Positions 1-9,847 of a stretch of 64,000 nt of DNA are shown here, piece after piece (position 1 is the first letter of the stretch; the number at the start of each line of letters is the position of its first letter). The notes under the pieces were generated by a model. That model was not told the origin of the DNA. It saw nothing but the letters and a program-made list of their open reading frames with translations, and ran no database searches. Source of the DNA: Bradyrhizobium sp. 138 (GTDB taxonomy: Bacteria > Pseudomonadota > Alphaproteobacteria > Rhizobiales > Xanthobacteraceae); assembly GCF_023074075.1 (NCBI RefSeq), contig NZ_JADPKT010000097.1, positions 1 through 64,000 on the forward strand, given 5' to 3'. The translations under genes and the position numbers were made by a program.

Positions 1-2
1 GG

Positions 3-86
3 CAGATCGAGCTCTCAGACGAACAAATTAGTCAGCTGCGTAATCGGGTACGACACACCAAGCATTCGAAGAAGGAGGCATCATGA
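3..86 (+). CDS. 3' end of an unrecognised gene (truncated by window edge)
   Basis: An open frame enters from the left edge and ends at a TGA at 84-86. The visible 27 residues are hydrophilic and finish with a basic stretch (RVRHTKHSKKEAS). The stop overlaps the end of the istB remnant on the other strand. The family cannot be recognised from this tail. Confidence 0.3.
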   Translation, partial: QIELSDEQISQLRNRVRHTKHSKKEAS

Positions 87-576
87 AGTCATCGGCTCGA
101 CGAACAGGGTGCGCCATTCGGCAACGCTGCGGTTCGACGTGATCAGCATGGCGCCGGTTTCGTAGCGGCGGCTAACCTAACTAGCTGGAAGAACAGATGC
201 GCCGCGTCGGGCTCCAGCGGCAGGTAGCCGAGTTCGAGGACGATCAGCAGCTTTGGCTTCGACAACGCGAGCAGTTTCTCGTCCAGGCGTCGCTCGCCGT
301 GCGCCTTGGCGAGGCCAGCGACCAGCGTCGTCACCGTGGTGAACTGCACCGTATACCCGACCAGGATTGCCTCTCGCCCGAGTGCAATGGACAGGTGCGT
401 CTTACCGACGCCGCGCGGCCCGAGCAGCAGTACGTTCTCGCCGTTGGCGATCTATCGTGACGCGGCCAGGTCACGGATCTGCTTTGGATCGATCGACGGC
501 TGCGCCTCGAAGTCGAAGCTCGCAAGCTCCTTCACGGCCGGGAAGTGTGCGGTGTCCGCGCCATCTCGATGCGGCG
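81..576 (-). pseudogene. istB: istB remnant, central and 3' part (IS21-family ATPase helper)
   Basis: Read on the minus strand this is the IstB transposition helper ATPase. It starts at RRIEMA and runs through HFPAVKELASFDFEAQPSID, a Walker A with an altered residue (GPRGVGKTH), the KPKLLIVLELGYLP Walker B region and FFQLV, to SNRSVAEW. The frame is broken at least twice: one base is lost just before HFPAV, and 5 bases are duplicated near position 180 (gttaggttag). The last part of the protein is missing. Its N-terminal part lies about 6 kb to the right (6565-6750), and the two pieces join at the same codon. Non-functional. Confidence 0.85.
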
Positions 577-1758
577 TACACTGTCGATTTCATCCTGCCC
601 TCGCCCAATCCCATCCTGAATTCGGCATGGGATGTCTGGTACATTCTGGATAGAAATGGGCGGAGGATAACAAGGCCGTCGAGCCGACGCCGGTGTCCGC
701 GACCTCGCCGAGCTACGCCTCGCTACACGAGAATGGTACCGGTCCGTTCATCATCGAACATCAGCCCGGCGTGAAGACGGTGTTCAAGGCCAACCCCAAT
801 TACTGGGGCAAGATGGAAGGTAACCTGAAGGAGATCATCTTCACCCCCGATCGCCTCCGACGCGACCCGTGTCGCCGCGTTGCTCTCGGGCGAGGTCGAC
901 GTCATCGACCCGGTGCCGATCCAGGACATCTCCCGCTTCGATTCCAGCTCAAATGCCCAGGTGCTGAAGGCCCCGGAGCTGCGCACCATCTTCATCGGCT
1001 TCGATCAGACCCGCGACGAGCTGCTCTACTCCAAAATCAAGGGCAGGAATCCCTTTAAGGACGTTAAGGTCCGCGAAGCCTTCTACAAGGCGCTCGACAT
1101 CGAGCTGATCAACGCGCGTGATGCGAGGGTTGTCGACGCCGTCCGCGTTGATGATCGCGCCGGAGCTGTTCGCACGGTCCAAGGACTTTACGCCGCCGAA
1201 ATTCGATCTGGACGGCGCCAAGAAGCTCCTGACCGAGGCCGGCTACCCCGACGGCTTCGAGGTCACCATGGATTGTCCGAACGATCGCTATGTCAACGAT
1301 GCCGCGATCTGCCAGGCCGTGGTCGGCATGCTTGCCCGCATCGGCGTCAAAATCAATCTGCTGGCACAGCCCAAGGCGCAGTACTTCGCCAAGGTGCTGA
1401 AGCAAGGTGGCTACCAGACCTCGTTCTTCATGCTGGGCTGGACGCCGAGCACGATGGATTCCCACAATGTGCTGAATGACACATGGGGTGCCGTGACGAT
1501 GCGAAATCCTCGCGTGGCGAGGCCAATCTTGGTGGCTATTGCAATGAGTTTGACGCCATTACCGACAAGGTGCTGGTCGAAACCGACACCGCCAAACGCA
1601 ATCAACTGATCAAGCAGGCGTATGAGATCAGCATCAAGGACTGGGCCTACATCCCCCTGCACCAGCAGGCGCTGGCCTGGGGCGTATCGAAAAAGGTCAA
1701 CCTGCCGCAGCGCGCCGACAACCTCGTCATGTTCCACTGGGCGACCAAGCAGGAATAG
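577..1758 (+). pseudogene. Peptide/opine ABC transporter substrate-binding protein, decayed
   Basis: Across three frames this reads as a DppA/OppA-type periplasmic binding protein (SBP_bac_5 family). Recognisable parts are NGTGPFIIEHQPGVKTVFKA, NPNYWGKMEGNLKEI, DPVPIQDISRFDSS, the KLLTEAGYPDGFEVTMDCP segment and the C-terminus ending KVNLPQRADNLVMFHWA. The N-terminal part, including the signal peptide, is missing at the junction with istB. There are frameshifts near 670, 855, 1110 and 1505. The permease gene follows about 100 bases downstream, the normal order for this transporter class. Non-functional. Confidence 0.85.
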
Positions 1759-1862
1759 CGCCAGTTGAACCCAGGGTCCCGGCTGCGTCAGGCTTCCGGG
1801 ACCTTTCCTTTTCCGGCTGACAAAGACGTCAGCCAGACACACACCCAAGGAAGGTGGAAGGA

Positions 1863-2301
1863 ATGCTCGCTTTCACTCTTCGCCACGCCGTTCAGGCCAT
1901 CGGCGTCATGTTCGCCGTCAGCATCATCGCGTTCTCGATGTTCCGCTTCGCCGGCGACCCCGTCAACCAGATCGTCTCGATCGATACGTCGGCGGCCGAA
2001 CGCGAAGCCGTGCGCAAATCGCTCGGTCTCGATGACCCCGTTCCGGTGCAGTTCATGCGCTATTTCGGCAATGCCGCGCAGTTCAAATTCGGCGTCTCCT
2101 ATCAATTCCGCCAGCCGGTCTCGACGCTATTTATGGAGCGTATGCCTGCAACACTGGAACTTGCGATCTGCGCGACCGTATTTGCAATGGTTTTCGGCAT
2201 CCTGATGGGCGTCTATTCGGCGCTCAAGCGCGGCACCGTGCTGGCCAAATTATTCCAGGCGATTTCGCTGATCGGTATCTCACTGCCGACTTCCTGATCG
2301 G
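1863..2301 (+). pseudogene. Peptide ABC transporter permease (DppB-like), truncated
   Basis: The first ~140 residues of a DppB/OppB-type inner-membrane permease. It has an N-terminal transmembrane segment (AVQAIGVMFAVSIIAFSMF), the typical FRFAGDPVNQI segment, then two further hydrophobic segments. A good Shine-Dalgarno (aaggtggaagg) precedes the ATG at 1863; an in-frame GTG lies at 1854. Loss of one base in the LIGISLPTFLIG region brings a stop at 2297, and similarity ends at about 2301, where a GAF fragment begins. It would have followed the binding protein in an operon. Confidence 0.85.
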
Positions 2302-2475
2302 CAGGACGAACACCCCAATCGGTAAGCCCCTCTCGGAGCAGAGGCACCCCAAGCATCGTACGTAGGTTAGAGCCGCGCGGACGAGGGCGCAAATTCGGGG
2401 TCGGCCTGCACATCCGGGACGTGGACCGTCTTGCCATCGAGCAATGTACGCCCAACCACGCTTCCCTGTTCAAGG
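2302..2475 (-). pseudogene. GAF-domain fragment of a sensor protein
   Basis: On the minus strand the sequence reads GSVVGRTLLDGKTVHVPDV, QADPEF, then after a stop and frame change NLRTMLGVPLLREGL. This is a typical core of a GAF domain from hybrid histidine kinases or adenylate cyclases of this genus. Only about 58 residues remain, wedged between the truncated permease and the truncated binding-protein fragment. It holds an in-frame TAA and a further frameshift near its end. Confidence 0.7.
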
Positions 2476-2482
2476 ACGGAAG

Positions 2483-2840
2483 CGACCGCTGGCCGTCACG
2501 GTGGGAATGCCCGCCGCTTTGGCAGCCATTGCGGTCGGCTAGCCGATGATCACGATGACATCAGCGTGGTGCGTCTTCAGTTCGGCAACCAGCCCGGGAA
2601 GCTTTGCGACATCGCCCCTCTCCCCGCGCGGCTCGAAGGTCAGGTTTTGACCGAGGACGAAACCGCGCTGGCCCAACACCTTGATCAGGATCTGGCCCGC
2701 CGGGCTGATTTCGGTGGCCGCGGCGTTCGGCGTCACTGTCGCGAGCCGATAGACCTTGCCCGCCTGCGCTGCTGCCGCGCAAACGGCCGCAGCAGCGTGA
2801 CAGAACCGAGCCCGCCCAGGAATTCGCGGCGCCTCATCAT
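2483..2840 (-). pseudogene. N-terminal fragment of a COG2984-type ABC substrate-binding protein
   Basis: The minus strand starts MMRRREFLGGLGSVTLL, a Tat-like leader. After a frame change it reads KVYRLATVTPNAAATEISPA, an FEPRGERGDVAKLPGLVAEL segment and HADVIVIIG. This is the N-terminal lobe of the ABC_sub_bind family (PF04392) common in bradyrhizobia. A TAG replaces the usual Tyr codon after VIVIIG, and the frame then runs on as PTAMAAKAAGIPTVTASG before similarity ends. The gene is cut, frameshifted and stopped, so it is non-functional. Confidence 0.75.
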
Positions 2841-2895
2841 GATGGCCGTGCCGGGGCACAACGACACCCGGCGGGAGACTAGCACGGCGTAACAA

Positions 2896-2929
2896 AAAAG
2901 CGGCAACAGCGATTGCCATTGCCGCTTTT
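2896..2929. terminator. Probable bidirectional rho-independent terminator
   Basis: Inverted repeat aaaagcggcaa / ttgccgctttt with a 12-base loop. It lies 20 bases beyond the stop of the minus-strand RND fragment, flanked by A and T runs so that it could act in both directions. Confidence 0.7.
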
Positions 2930-2949
2930 CGGCTTCGATTGAACCCGCC

Positions 2950-5262
2950 TCAGGTCGACCGCAGCGCCTTGGAGCCAAGATCGAGATCGAGATCGTTGAC
3001 CTGCTTGTTCCGCTCGGAATCAGCCGCGGCGCGGTGGTCGGTCGCCAGCACCACGTACACCGCCGGCAGCACGAACAGAGTAAACAGCGTGCCGATCGAC
3101 ATGCCGGCGACGACGACCAGACCGATCGAGAAGCGGCTGGCTGCTCCCGCGCCGGTCGCAGTCAGGAGCGGGATCAGGCCGGTCACCATCGCAGCCGTCG
3201 TCATCAGGATTGGCCGCAGCCGGATGCGAGCCGACATTTCGATGGCCGAGCGGCGGTCGAGCCGCTCGTTGACCTGGAGTTCGTTGGCGAACTCCACCAT
3301 CAGGATACCGTGCTTGGTGATCAGGCCGACCAAGGTGAGCAGACCGACCTGGGTGTAGATGTTCATGGTCGCTGCGCCGAAGAACAGCGGGATCAGCGCG
3401 CCGACGATCGCCATCGGCACCGAGATCATGATCACCAGCGGATCGCGCAAGCTCTCGAACTGCGCTGCCAGCACCAGGAAGATGATGATCAGCGCGAAAC
3501 CGAAGGTGATCGCGAGCTGGTTGCCTTCCTGCACGTACTGCCGGGAGTCCGCGAGATAGTCGTGGCTGAACCCTTGCGGCAGCTTCTTGGCCTCGCTTTC
3601 GAGGAAGTCGACCGCCGCGCCGACGGTGACGCCGGGCATCGGCACGGCCGAGAACGTCGCCGAATTGAGCTGATTATAGTGCGTCAGCGAGTTCGGATCG
3701 GTCCTGGTCTGGATCGACACCACCGTCGACAGCGGGAGCTGCTGGCCGGTGTTGGTCGTCACATAGAAGCCGCCGAGCGATTCCGGCGAGAGCCGCTTGG
3801 TGCGCGGCACCTGAGGGATCACCTGGTAGGAGCGGCCTTCCAGATTGAAGCGATTGACGTAGTTGCCGCCGAGCAGCACCGCGAGCGTGGCGCCGAGGTT
3901 TTGCATGTTGACGCCAAGGTCCTGAGCCTTGCTGCGGTCGATCGTCACCTTCACGTTGGGCTGGTTGTAGTTGAGATCGCTGTCGGAGACGATGAACATG
4001 CCGCTCTTGCGCGCAGCGTCCTTCAGCTTCTCCATCTGCTCATAGACCGTCCGGAAGCCGGCGGTGGAGTTGATCACCATCTGCACCGGCAGGCCGCCCG
4101 GCCCGCCCGGGAGCGGCGGCAGGTTGAAGGCGAAGGCCTGCACGCCCTCGATCTTGGAAAGCTCGGCCTGCACCAGCGGCTTCAGCTGGATCGACGAGCG
4201 CTTGCGCTCGTCCCAGGGCTTGAGCAGCATGCCGGCGATGCCGCCCTGCGGGCCGTTGATGCCGTTCAGCACGAAGCGCAGATCGGTCTCGGGGAACTGC
4301 TGGAATTTCTCGTCGAGTTTCTCGCCGTAGAAATCGACATAATCGATGTTGGCGTATTTCGGCGCCTTGGTCACCGCGAACACGATGCCCTGGTCTTCCT
4401 CTGGTGCCAGCTCCTTCGACGTGTGCATGTAGAGGAAGCCGACGAGCCCGAGGATGGTGATCGCGAACAGGCCCGTGATGGCCTTGTAGTCGAGCGAGCG
4501 ATCGAGCCTGCGGCCATACCAGCGCGTCAGCGCGCCGAACACCTTGTTGACGACCTTTGCGAAACGACCCTCTTCGGTGTTCTTCAGCAGCACCGAGCAC
4601 ATCATCGGCGACAGCGTCAGCGCGATCACGCCCGACACGATCACCGAGCCCGCCAGCGTGAAGGCGAATTCGCGGAACAGCGAACCGGTGAGGCCGCCAA
4701 GGAAGCCGATCGGCGCGTACACCGCGGCGAGCGTGATGGTCATCGAGATGACCGGACCGACGATTTCACGCGCGCCTTGCAGCGACGCCTGGACCGGCGA
4801 TTTGCCCTCCTCCAGATGGCGATGGATGTTCTCCACCACGACGATGGCATCGTCGACCACGAGGCCGATCGCCAGCACCATCGCAAGCAGCGTCAATAGG
4901 TTGAAGCTGAATCCCAGCGCCAGCATCAGGGTGCAGACGCCGATCATCGACAGCGGGATCGTGACGACCGGGATGATGACCGACCGCAGCGAGGCCAGGA
5001 ACAGGAAGATGACCACGATCACGATGATCACGCTTCGCCCAGCGTCTTCTCCACCTCGTCGATCGAGGACTGGATGAACTTGGTCGAGTCGTAGGCGACC
5101 TTCATCTTCATCGACGGCGGCAGATTGCGCTCGAGTTCGGGGAACAGTGCGCGCACGCCCTTGACCAGCGTCAGCGGGTTGCCCTGTGGCGTCGCCTGCA
5201 CGCCGATGAAGATCGCGTGCTCACCGTTGAAGGCGACGCTCGCATCCGTGCTTTGGTGAAAT
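2950..5262 (-). pseudogene. RND efflux transporter, N-terminally truncated and frameshifted
   Basis: This is the C-terminal ~770 residues of an AcrB/MexB-type (HAE-1) inner-membrane proton antiporter. It has the transmembrane-4 motif GLVVDDAIVVVENIHRHLEE with the proton-relay Asp pair, two porter-domain stretches and the terminal helices (LFVLPAVYVVL). Sequence starts near AcrB residue ~280, so the first helix and first porter subdomain are absent. At 5030 one base is missing (GAAGCG|TGATC), which puts a stop after EVEKTLGEA; the remaining 693 codons are open. Its 5' side is fused directly to a DUF993 remnant. An intact paralogue lies at 38575-41736. Confidence 0.85.
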
Positions 5263-6243
5263 GGTCCTGGTGGCCCTTGAGATAGGCCATGAACACGACG
5301 CCGGTCTTGTAGAAGCGCGTCGGCGCCTTGAAGATGTGGCGCGACAGCGGCACCGTCGGCCCGAGCACGTCGTGCCGACCTCGTCGCCGGCGGCCAATCG
5401 CGACAGCGCGTAGGACGCCGCCGGCGCAATCGCGTCGAAGATGCCGAGCAGCGCGTGCGAGAAACCCCGCTCATCCCGGCGATCAGCTCCGCATAATTGA
5501 AGTCGTCGCCGGTGTACATCTTGATGCGCTTGTCGAGGCGCCGTCGCATGTCGATCTCGCGCTGCTTGTCAAGCAGCGAGACCTTGACACCATCGACCTT
5601 GGCGGCGTTGCCGTTGATGATGGCAACGGCGGTGTCCATCGCCTCGTCGAGATCTTGTGTGCCCCAGTATCCCGTCAATGCCGGATCGAACATGCCGCCG
5701 AACCAGTGGATGATCACGCGCTCTCGAACCTGCGGCAGCACGCGGTCATATACCTTGGCGTAGTCGTCGGCGTCCGGCCGAGTTTTTGCGAGCGCGCGAT
5801 GCCATCAGAATGATGCGGCCGCCGACCTTCTCGACCGCGGAGATCTGCTCCTCATGGGCGCGGATCACGTCGTCGATGGTCTTGGCATCCTCCACGCAAG
5901 ACGATCAGTGCCGGCGCCCGGAAACACCAGCGCATTGCGCCGCTTCGCGGCAGACACCGAGCGCGTGATCAGCTCCAGCGAGGTCGGCCAGTCCAGGCCC
6001 ATGCCGCGCTGCGCGCTGTCCATGGCCTCGGCGACACCAAGCCCCAGATCCCAGACGTGCTCGCGGAACGCGATGGTCTTGTCCCAATCGACCGCGACCG
6101 AGAGCCAGGGATCGTTGTCGCAAAGGCATCGGCGACAATGTGCACGGCCGAGAACGCGATGCAGTTGAGCGGACCTTCGAGCTTTGCGGGGAATTCTCGA
6201 TCGAACGATCGGCATTCGGCAGCTTGAGCGACAATGAGGACAT
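5263..6243 (-). pseudogene. DUF993 / dihydrodipicolinate-synthase-like protein, decayed
   Basis: Pieces of a DUF993 family protein (TIM-barrel, annotated as dihydrodipicolinate synthase-like) appear in order on the minus strand: MSSLSLKLPNADRSIE at the start (6243), DPWLSVAVDWDKTIAFREH, a segment with MDSAQRGMGLDWPTSLELIT, TGYWGTQDLDEAMDTAVAII, KMYTGDDFNYAELIAG, and RHIFKAPTRFYKTGVVFMAY near the end. There are frameshifts near 6150, 5890, 5770, 5460 and 5370. After YLKGHQDHF the sequence switches to the RND pump at about 5262, so the last residues are lost. Confidence 0.75.
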
Positions 6244-6280
6244 CGGCTGGACGGGCCTGTTCATGATTTCGGACCTCTCC

Positions 6281-6403
6281 CCGTCATTGCGAGGAGCCAC
6301 CCGGTTCGGCCTTCGGCCGGCCGGACCTAAACTCCGCGACCAAGCAATCCAGACTGTCTCCGCGGAGGCATTCTGGATTGCTTCGCTTCGCTCGCAATGA
6401 CGG
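6281..6403. repeat. Palindromic intergenic repeat, family D (copy 1)
   Basis: Starts ccgtcattgcgaggagc and ends with its near-complement gctcgcaatgacgg. Inside are the inner arms caatccagactgtctccgcgg / ccgcggaggcattctggattg. A second copy with the same ends is at 57348-57443. Confidence 0.8.
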
Positions 6404-6435
6404 CTCAACAGACATCGACACTTGTGCAATAGACC

Positions 6436-6564
6436 TCAGGCCTTGGTCGGGGCGACGTCGATCCAGCGCCGCTCCTTACCAGCTCTTGAGTGCGGATTCG
6501 GCGAGCTGCACACGTTTGACGCTTCGAGCAGCGTGAACTTGTAGGGCTCATCCTCGTAGACGTG
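6436..6564 (-). pseudogene. C-terminal fragment of an unrecognised protein
   Basis: The last ~42 codons of a minus-strand reading frame (VYEDEPYKFTLLEAS ... WIDVAPTKA, stop at 6436) run straight into the istB 5' part at 6565, making a chimeric frame. It sits directly upstream of the DUF993 remnant. By position it could be the tail of a sugar-metabolism oxidoreductase, but the fragment is too short to name. Confidence 0.4.
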
Positions 6565-6750
6565 ATGATCCTTGCGCGCGATGTCACGCTCGCGCAGCAG
6601 GATCAGCGTCTCACGCGCCGACAGGTTCGCGCGCGCCGCCTCCTCGAGCAGGTTGTCGAGCTGGTCGCGGATGCCGGAGAGCTGCAATCGCACCAGCATG
6701 GCCTCGAGCCGATCGATTGGCGCTTCGGTAGCTTTTTTTGTACGCGCCAT
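6565..6750 (-). pseudogene. istB: istB remnant, 5' part
   Basis: The first 62 codons of IstB: MARTKKATEAPIDRLEAML, then the usual helical N-terminal region ending RERDIARKDH. Typical IstB continues RRIEMAL; that continuation is found at 576 reading leftwards, so the gene is split here. The start codon overlaps the istA stop (TGATG), the coupling usual in IS21 elements. Confidence 0.85.
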
Positions 6751-7050
6751 CAGAAGCTCCCTCCGATCGCTGCTTCGTATTCGCCAAGAGGACGCAACAG
6801 CGAGGGCAGTGGAGAAGGCGCCGGCACTGTCGGTGTCGCGATTGCCGGTCGGCAGAAGGCGCCAGTGCGACCGGCAACCCCGTCGAGGTGGGCGGAATCG
6901 ATGATCCGCAGCCGGCGACCTTCCGATTGCTTATGGACCGCAACCTCGCGCATGCCGTGGCGGATGCGCACGTCGCCGGCCGCAACCGTCACCGCCACGC
7001 GCTCGCCGATCGATCTTTTCAAGCGAGGTCTGATGCTTTGGCATCGCGGT
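6750..7050 (-). pseudogene. istA: istA remnant, 3' part (IS21-family transposase)
   Basis: The minus-strand frame ends with the typical IstA tail (PLPSLLRPLGEYEAAIGGSF) one base before the istB start. About 90 residues upstream are IstA-like (RSIGERVAVTVAAGDVRIRH, HLDGVAGRTGAF). The catalytic DDE part and the N-terminus are missing, and the left limit given here is approximate. It cannot act as a transposase. Confidence 0.7.
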
Positions 7051-7953
7051 CTCCGTTCCCGCAAAACATGGACGCTAAGCCCGACAACATTCATTAAAAT
7101 AGGAAGAAACATAATTTACACCACTCCGACGCACCGGGGCGGCTATGCTAACGCCTGGACGGAGCGAGGTTCCCGTTGTGGGCTGGCTGATTCCTCGTGG
7201 AAAACGGCGAACCGTATCTGCCCAACCCGATCTTAGCCGAGGCGGCAGACTCGGCGTGCACCTCCCACCACAGGCCAGCGGTTCGCGTATCTCGCCAGCG
7301 CTGGTGAGGCGCCACGGGGCATCATCCGAAGCCGACATGGAGGAAATCCATGAGGATCCAGACGCCGGACGGACCTGGGCAGCGAGTTCAATTTTGAACT
7401 CCTTATCGGAGCGGGAGCACTCTATGAGAACTATGCGTTTCTCTGACAGTGCTTTCGACGCGCGATTACGGAGCTCACGCAGACGCGAATGCTTGCTCTG
7501 GGAGGCTCGACGCAAGGGGGTGATCGAACCAGCGGAATAAGAAAGACCCAATCAGCGACGGCTCCTTGGGGGCGGACCACCGCGTCTGGGCTGTGCGCTA
7601 CAATTCGCCGCCACCGGCCAAATTTTATTGATGGACGAGCCGGCGCTCCGCGGCAGCCACTACACATCTGCACGAGAAGCCGCGTGAACCGAGAACGGGT
7701 CCGCTATGCACCGGCCCCAGCAACAGACTTACGCCGCCGTCACCCGTAAGTATTTTTACTCCGCTTTGCTCAGCACATCTGCTCTCGACTACGCGCCTCA
7801 TCGCCAGGAATGCCCTCACGCGCGCCGCGGCACTTCAAGAAATTCATTTTCATTCGACGCTGCCGAGGTCAGCATGAGCGAAGCGTTGCGAGTAATCGCT
7901 GCGGCTTGGCTGTAGCGCGGCGCAGAAATTTACGCTAGCTTCTGCTTGCGAGT
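7051..7953. other. Stretch with no supported gene
   Basis: About 0.9 kb between the IS21 remnant and the recombinase region. Short overlapping open frames exist in several frames, but none has a recognisable family, a convincing ribosome site or a consistent codon pattern. Probably decayed island DNA. Confidence 0.5.
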
Positions 7954-7959
7954 TTGCAA

Positions 7960-8223
7960 ATGCGTGCCCGCATCCGATCTCTCCGAAGACAACGAGCGAC
8001 CATTCGACCGCTTGCCCCCTCCCATCGTCAGAGCTGGGATAATCCGGACAATGACGAAATCTGGTTTGAGTTGGCGCGTGCTATCGGACGTCAGCTCGCA
8101 CGGGATGAACATCACGGTTCGGGGCAGCCGATAGAGGACCGGCATGACGACAGCGTCATCGAAGAAAACGGCCGTACTATACGCCCGTTATTCCAGCGAC
8201 ATGCAAAAGGCGACCTCGATTGA
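7960..8223 (+). CDS. Small ORF overlapping the serine recombinase start
   Basis: An open frame whose middle (SWDNPDNDEIWFELARAIG) looks like a real acidic-aromatic helical motif. It overlaps the recombinase gene by 80 bases in another frame. ATG 7960 is given; a TTG lies two codons upstream, and the true start may be further downstream because the first ~25 residues are Arg-rich and low in quality. The position suggests a small partner or regulator co-transcribed with the integrase, but that is inference from position only. Confidence 0.4.
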   Translation: MRARIRSLRRQRATIRPLAPSHRQSWDNPDNDEIWFELARAIGRQLARDEHHGSGQPIEDRHDDSVIEENGRTIRPLFQRHAKGDLD

Positions 8224-9847
8224 CGGTCAGCTATTGCTCTGCCGGAAGGTCGCATTGCGCAACAACCTCGATGTCATCGGCGAGTTTGTGGATGCCGCAA
8301 AATCTGGTCTTACCGAAGGTGCGAGGGACGGCTATCAACGTTTGCTCAACGGGGTGCGAAACCAGGACTTTGACGTGGTCGTGGTTGAACATTTCGACCG
8401 CTTGTCGCGTGATCCCGCAACCATCCAGCGTCTCAAGCAGGTTTTCGAGTTCAATGGCGTCGAGCTGATGGATCAGAAAGGGGTCTATGCGACCGCCACT
8501 GACATCAGCATTGCAAGTCTCTACAACACGATTTACAAGCCGCAGCTCGCCGAAAAGGTTCGGCGCGGCCATGACAACGCTGTTGCCAACGGAAGAATTC
8601 CTGGCTCATACGCCTATGGTTATCGACCGAGGCCGGGCGCGCCGGGCGAACGCGTGATCGATGAGAACGAAGCAAAGATTGTGCTCCGCATCTTCACCGA
8701 ATATGCAGCGGGCCGCTCGACCCGAACTATCGCCGCTGATCTCACCCGCGAAGGCGTGCCCTCACCCGGTGCAACTCGTCACAAGAACAAGGCTGGTCGT
8801 ACCACCTGGAATCATCAGTGCATCACAGGCGGTCGGCATGGTCGCGGCATTATCGGCAACGATCTATATATCGGCGAGATACATTGGAACGTTCGCTCGA
8901 CAATTCTCAACCCGGAGACCCAGAAGAAACAGAAGCGCCGCAATCCAGAAGAGCGCCACATCATAGTCAAAAAGCCGGAGCTACGGATCGTTCCGCAAGT
9001 GCTCTGGAATCGAGCGCAGGAGGTTCGTAGCGCGCGCGCCGTATCTATGTTCGGACCGACTGGCAAGCCGCGGCGTCGCGCCGTGATCCCGCGCAACAAT
9101 GAGCACCCGCTTGCCGGTGTGCTCCGGTGCGGCGTCTGCAATGGCCACATGCGAATCGCTCAATCCTCGCGTAACGGTGCACCGCGCGCGGCATGCGCGA
9201 ACGCGCATCAGCGGGGCACCTGCGAGCACACCCGCAGCTTCGACATGGACGTTCTGCTCGAGGATGCCTCCGACAAAATCCAACTGAAATTGCTTTCGCC
9301 GAAAGCCATTGAAGAGGCGATGTGTGCCTGGAAGGAGGAGCGCAAAAACGATCGGAACAAGGGCAGCGAACACGCTAAGCTAGAGCGTCGACGCCGTGTG
9401 TTGACTACCGAGATCGAACGCCTGTCATATGCCATCGCAAATAGCCGTCGGAAGCCGGACGAGTTGCTCAAGCGGATCGATGAGTGCGACGTGGAGCGGG
9501 AAAGAGTTGAAGAGCGCTTGCGGCTGCTGGGCGGTGGCGACGAAAATGTCATCGGCTTCGATCACTCGAAATTCAGTGACGGATACCGTTCGGAGGTTAG
9601 AAGGCTGGTCACCGCGCTCAAGACGAATCCCAAGGCGATCGAAACTCGCGTCGCTTTCCGCAACTTGATTGAATGCATAGTAGTGCATCCGGTTCCCAAG
9701 CGGATGCCCTACGAATATACCCCCTACCTGAACAGCTCCGCGCTTTACGGCAAGAAGCTTTTCTCTGAAAACCGTAGCAAGGAGCGAGAAATCAGCACGT
9801 TTGCCTACTACGACAATGGCAAGTCAGGGAAATCCGTGTCCTCGTAA
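8144..9847 (+). CDS. Large serine recombinase (site-specific integrase)
   Basis: A 567-residue large serine recombinase that would catalyse integration and excision of the island. The N-terminal resolvase domain has the catalytic motif YARYSSDMQ (Ser17) and DVVVVEHFDRLSRD. The central Recombinase domain spans about 160-300 (GSYAYGYRPR ... AGRSTRTIAADL). A zinc ribbon follows, with Cys pairs near 328/331 and 351/360 (RCGVCNG, ACANAHQRGTC), then a coiled-coil at about 390-460. Shine-Dalgarno agagga sits 5 bases before the ATG. The reading frame is intact, unlike most of the DNA to its left. Its last codons lie inside the putative attachment site, and ybgC begins on the opposite strand just beyond. 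Confidence 0.92.
   Translation: MTTASSKKTAVLYARYSSDMQKATSIDGQLLLCRKVALRNNLDVIGEFVDAAKSGLTEGARDGYQRLLNGVRNQDFDVVVVEHFDRLSRDPATIQRLKQVFEFNGVELMDQKGVYATATDISIASLYNTIYKPQLAEKVRRGHDNAVANGRIPGSYAYGYRPRPGAPGERVIDENEAKIVLRIFTEYAAGRSTRTIAADLTREGVPSPGATRHKNKAGRTTWNHQCITGGRHGRGIIGNDLYIGEIHWNVRSTILNPETQKKQKRRNPEERHIIVKKPELRIVPQVLWNRAQEVRSARAVSMFGPTGKPRRRAVIPRNNEHPLAGVLRCGVCNGHMRIAQSSRNGAPRAACANAHQRGTCEHTRSFDMDVLLEDASDKIQLKLLSPKAIEEAMCAWKEERKNDRNKGSEHAKLERRRRVLTTEIERLSYAIANSRRKPDELLKRIDECDVERERVEERLRLLGGGDENVIGFDHSKFSDGYRSEVRRLVTALKTNPKAIETRVAFRNLIECIVVHPVPKRMPYEYTPYLNSSALYGKKLFSENRSKEREISTFAYYDNGKSGKSVSS

Noticed and set aside
3034..4899. 621-residue open frame on the plus strand opposite the RND fragment
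   Set aside because: Antisense shadow of a GC-rich gene; the product is a His/Arg/Asp-rich string with no domain, while the minus strand encodes clear RND motifs.
577..6564. Idea that the insert in istB is a standard transposon
   Set aside because: Its ends show no inverted repeats and no clear target duplication, it has no transposase of its own, and genes are truncated at both ends.
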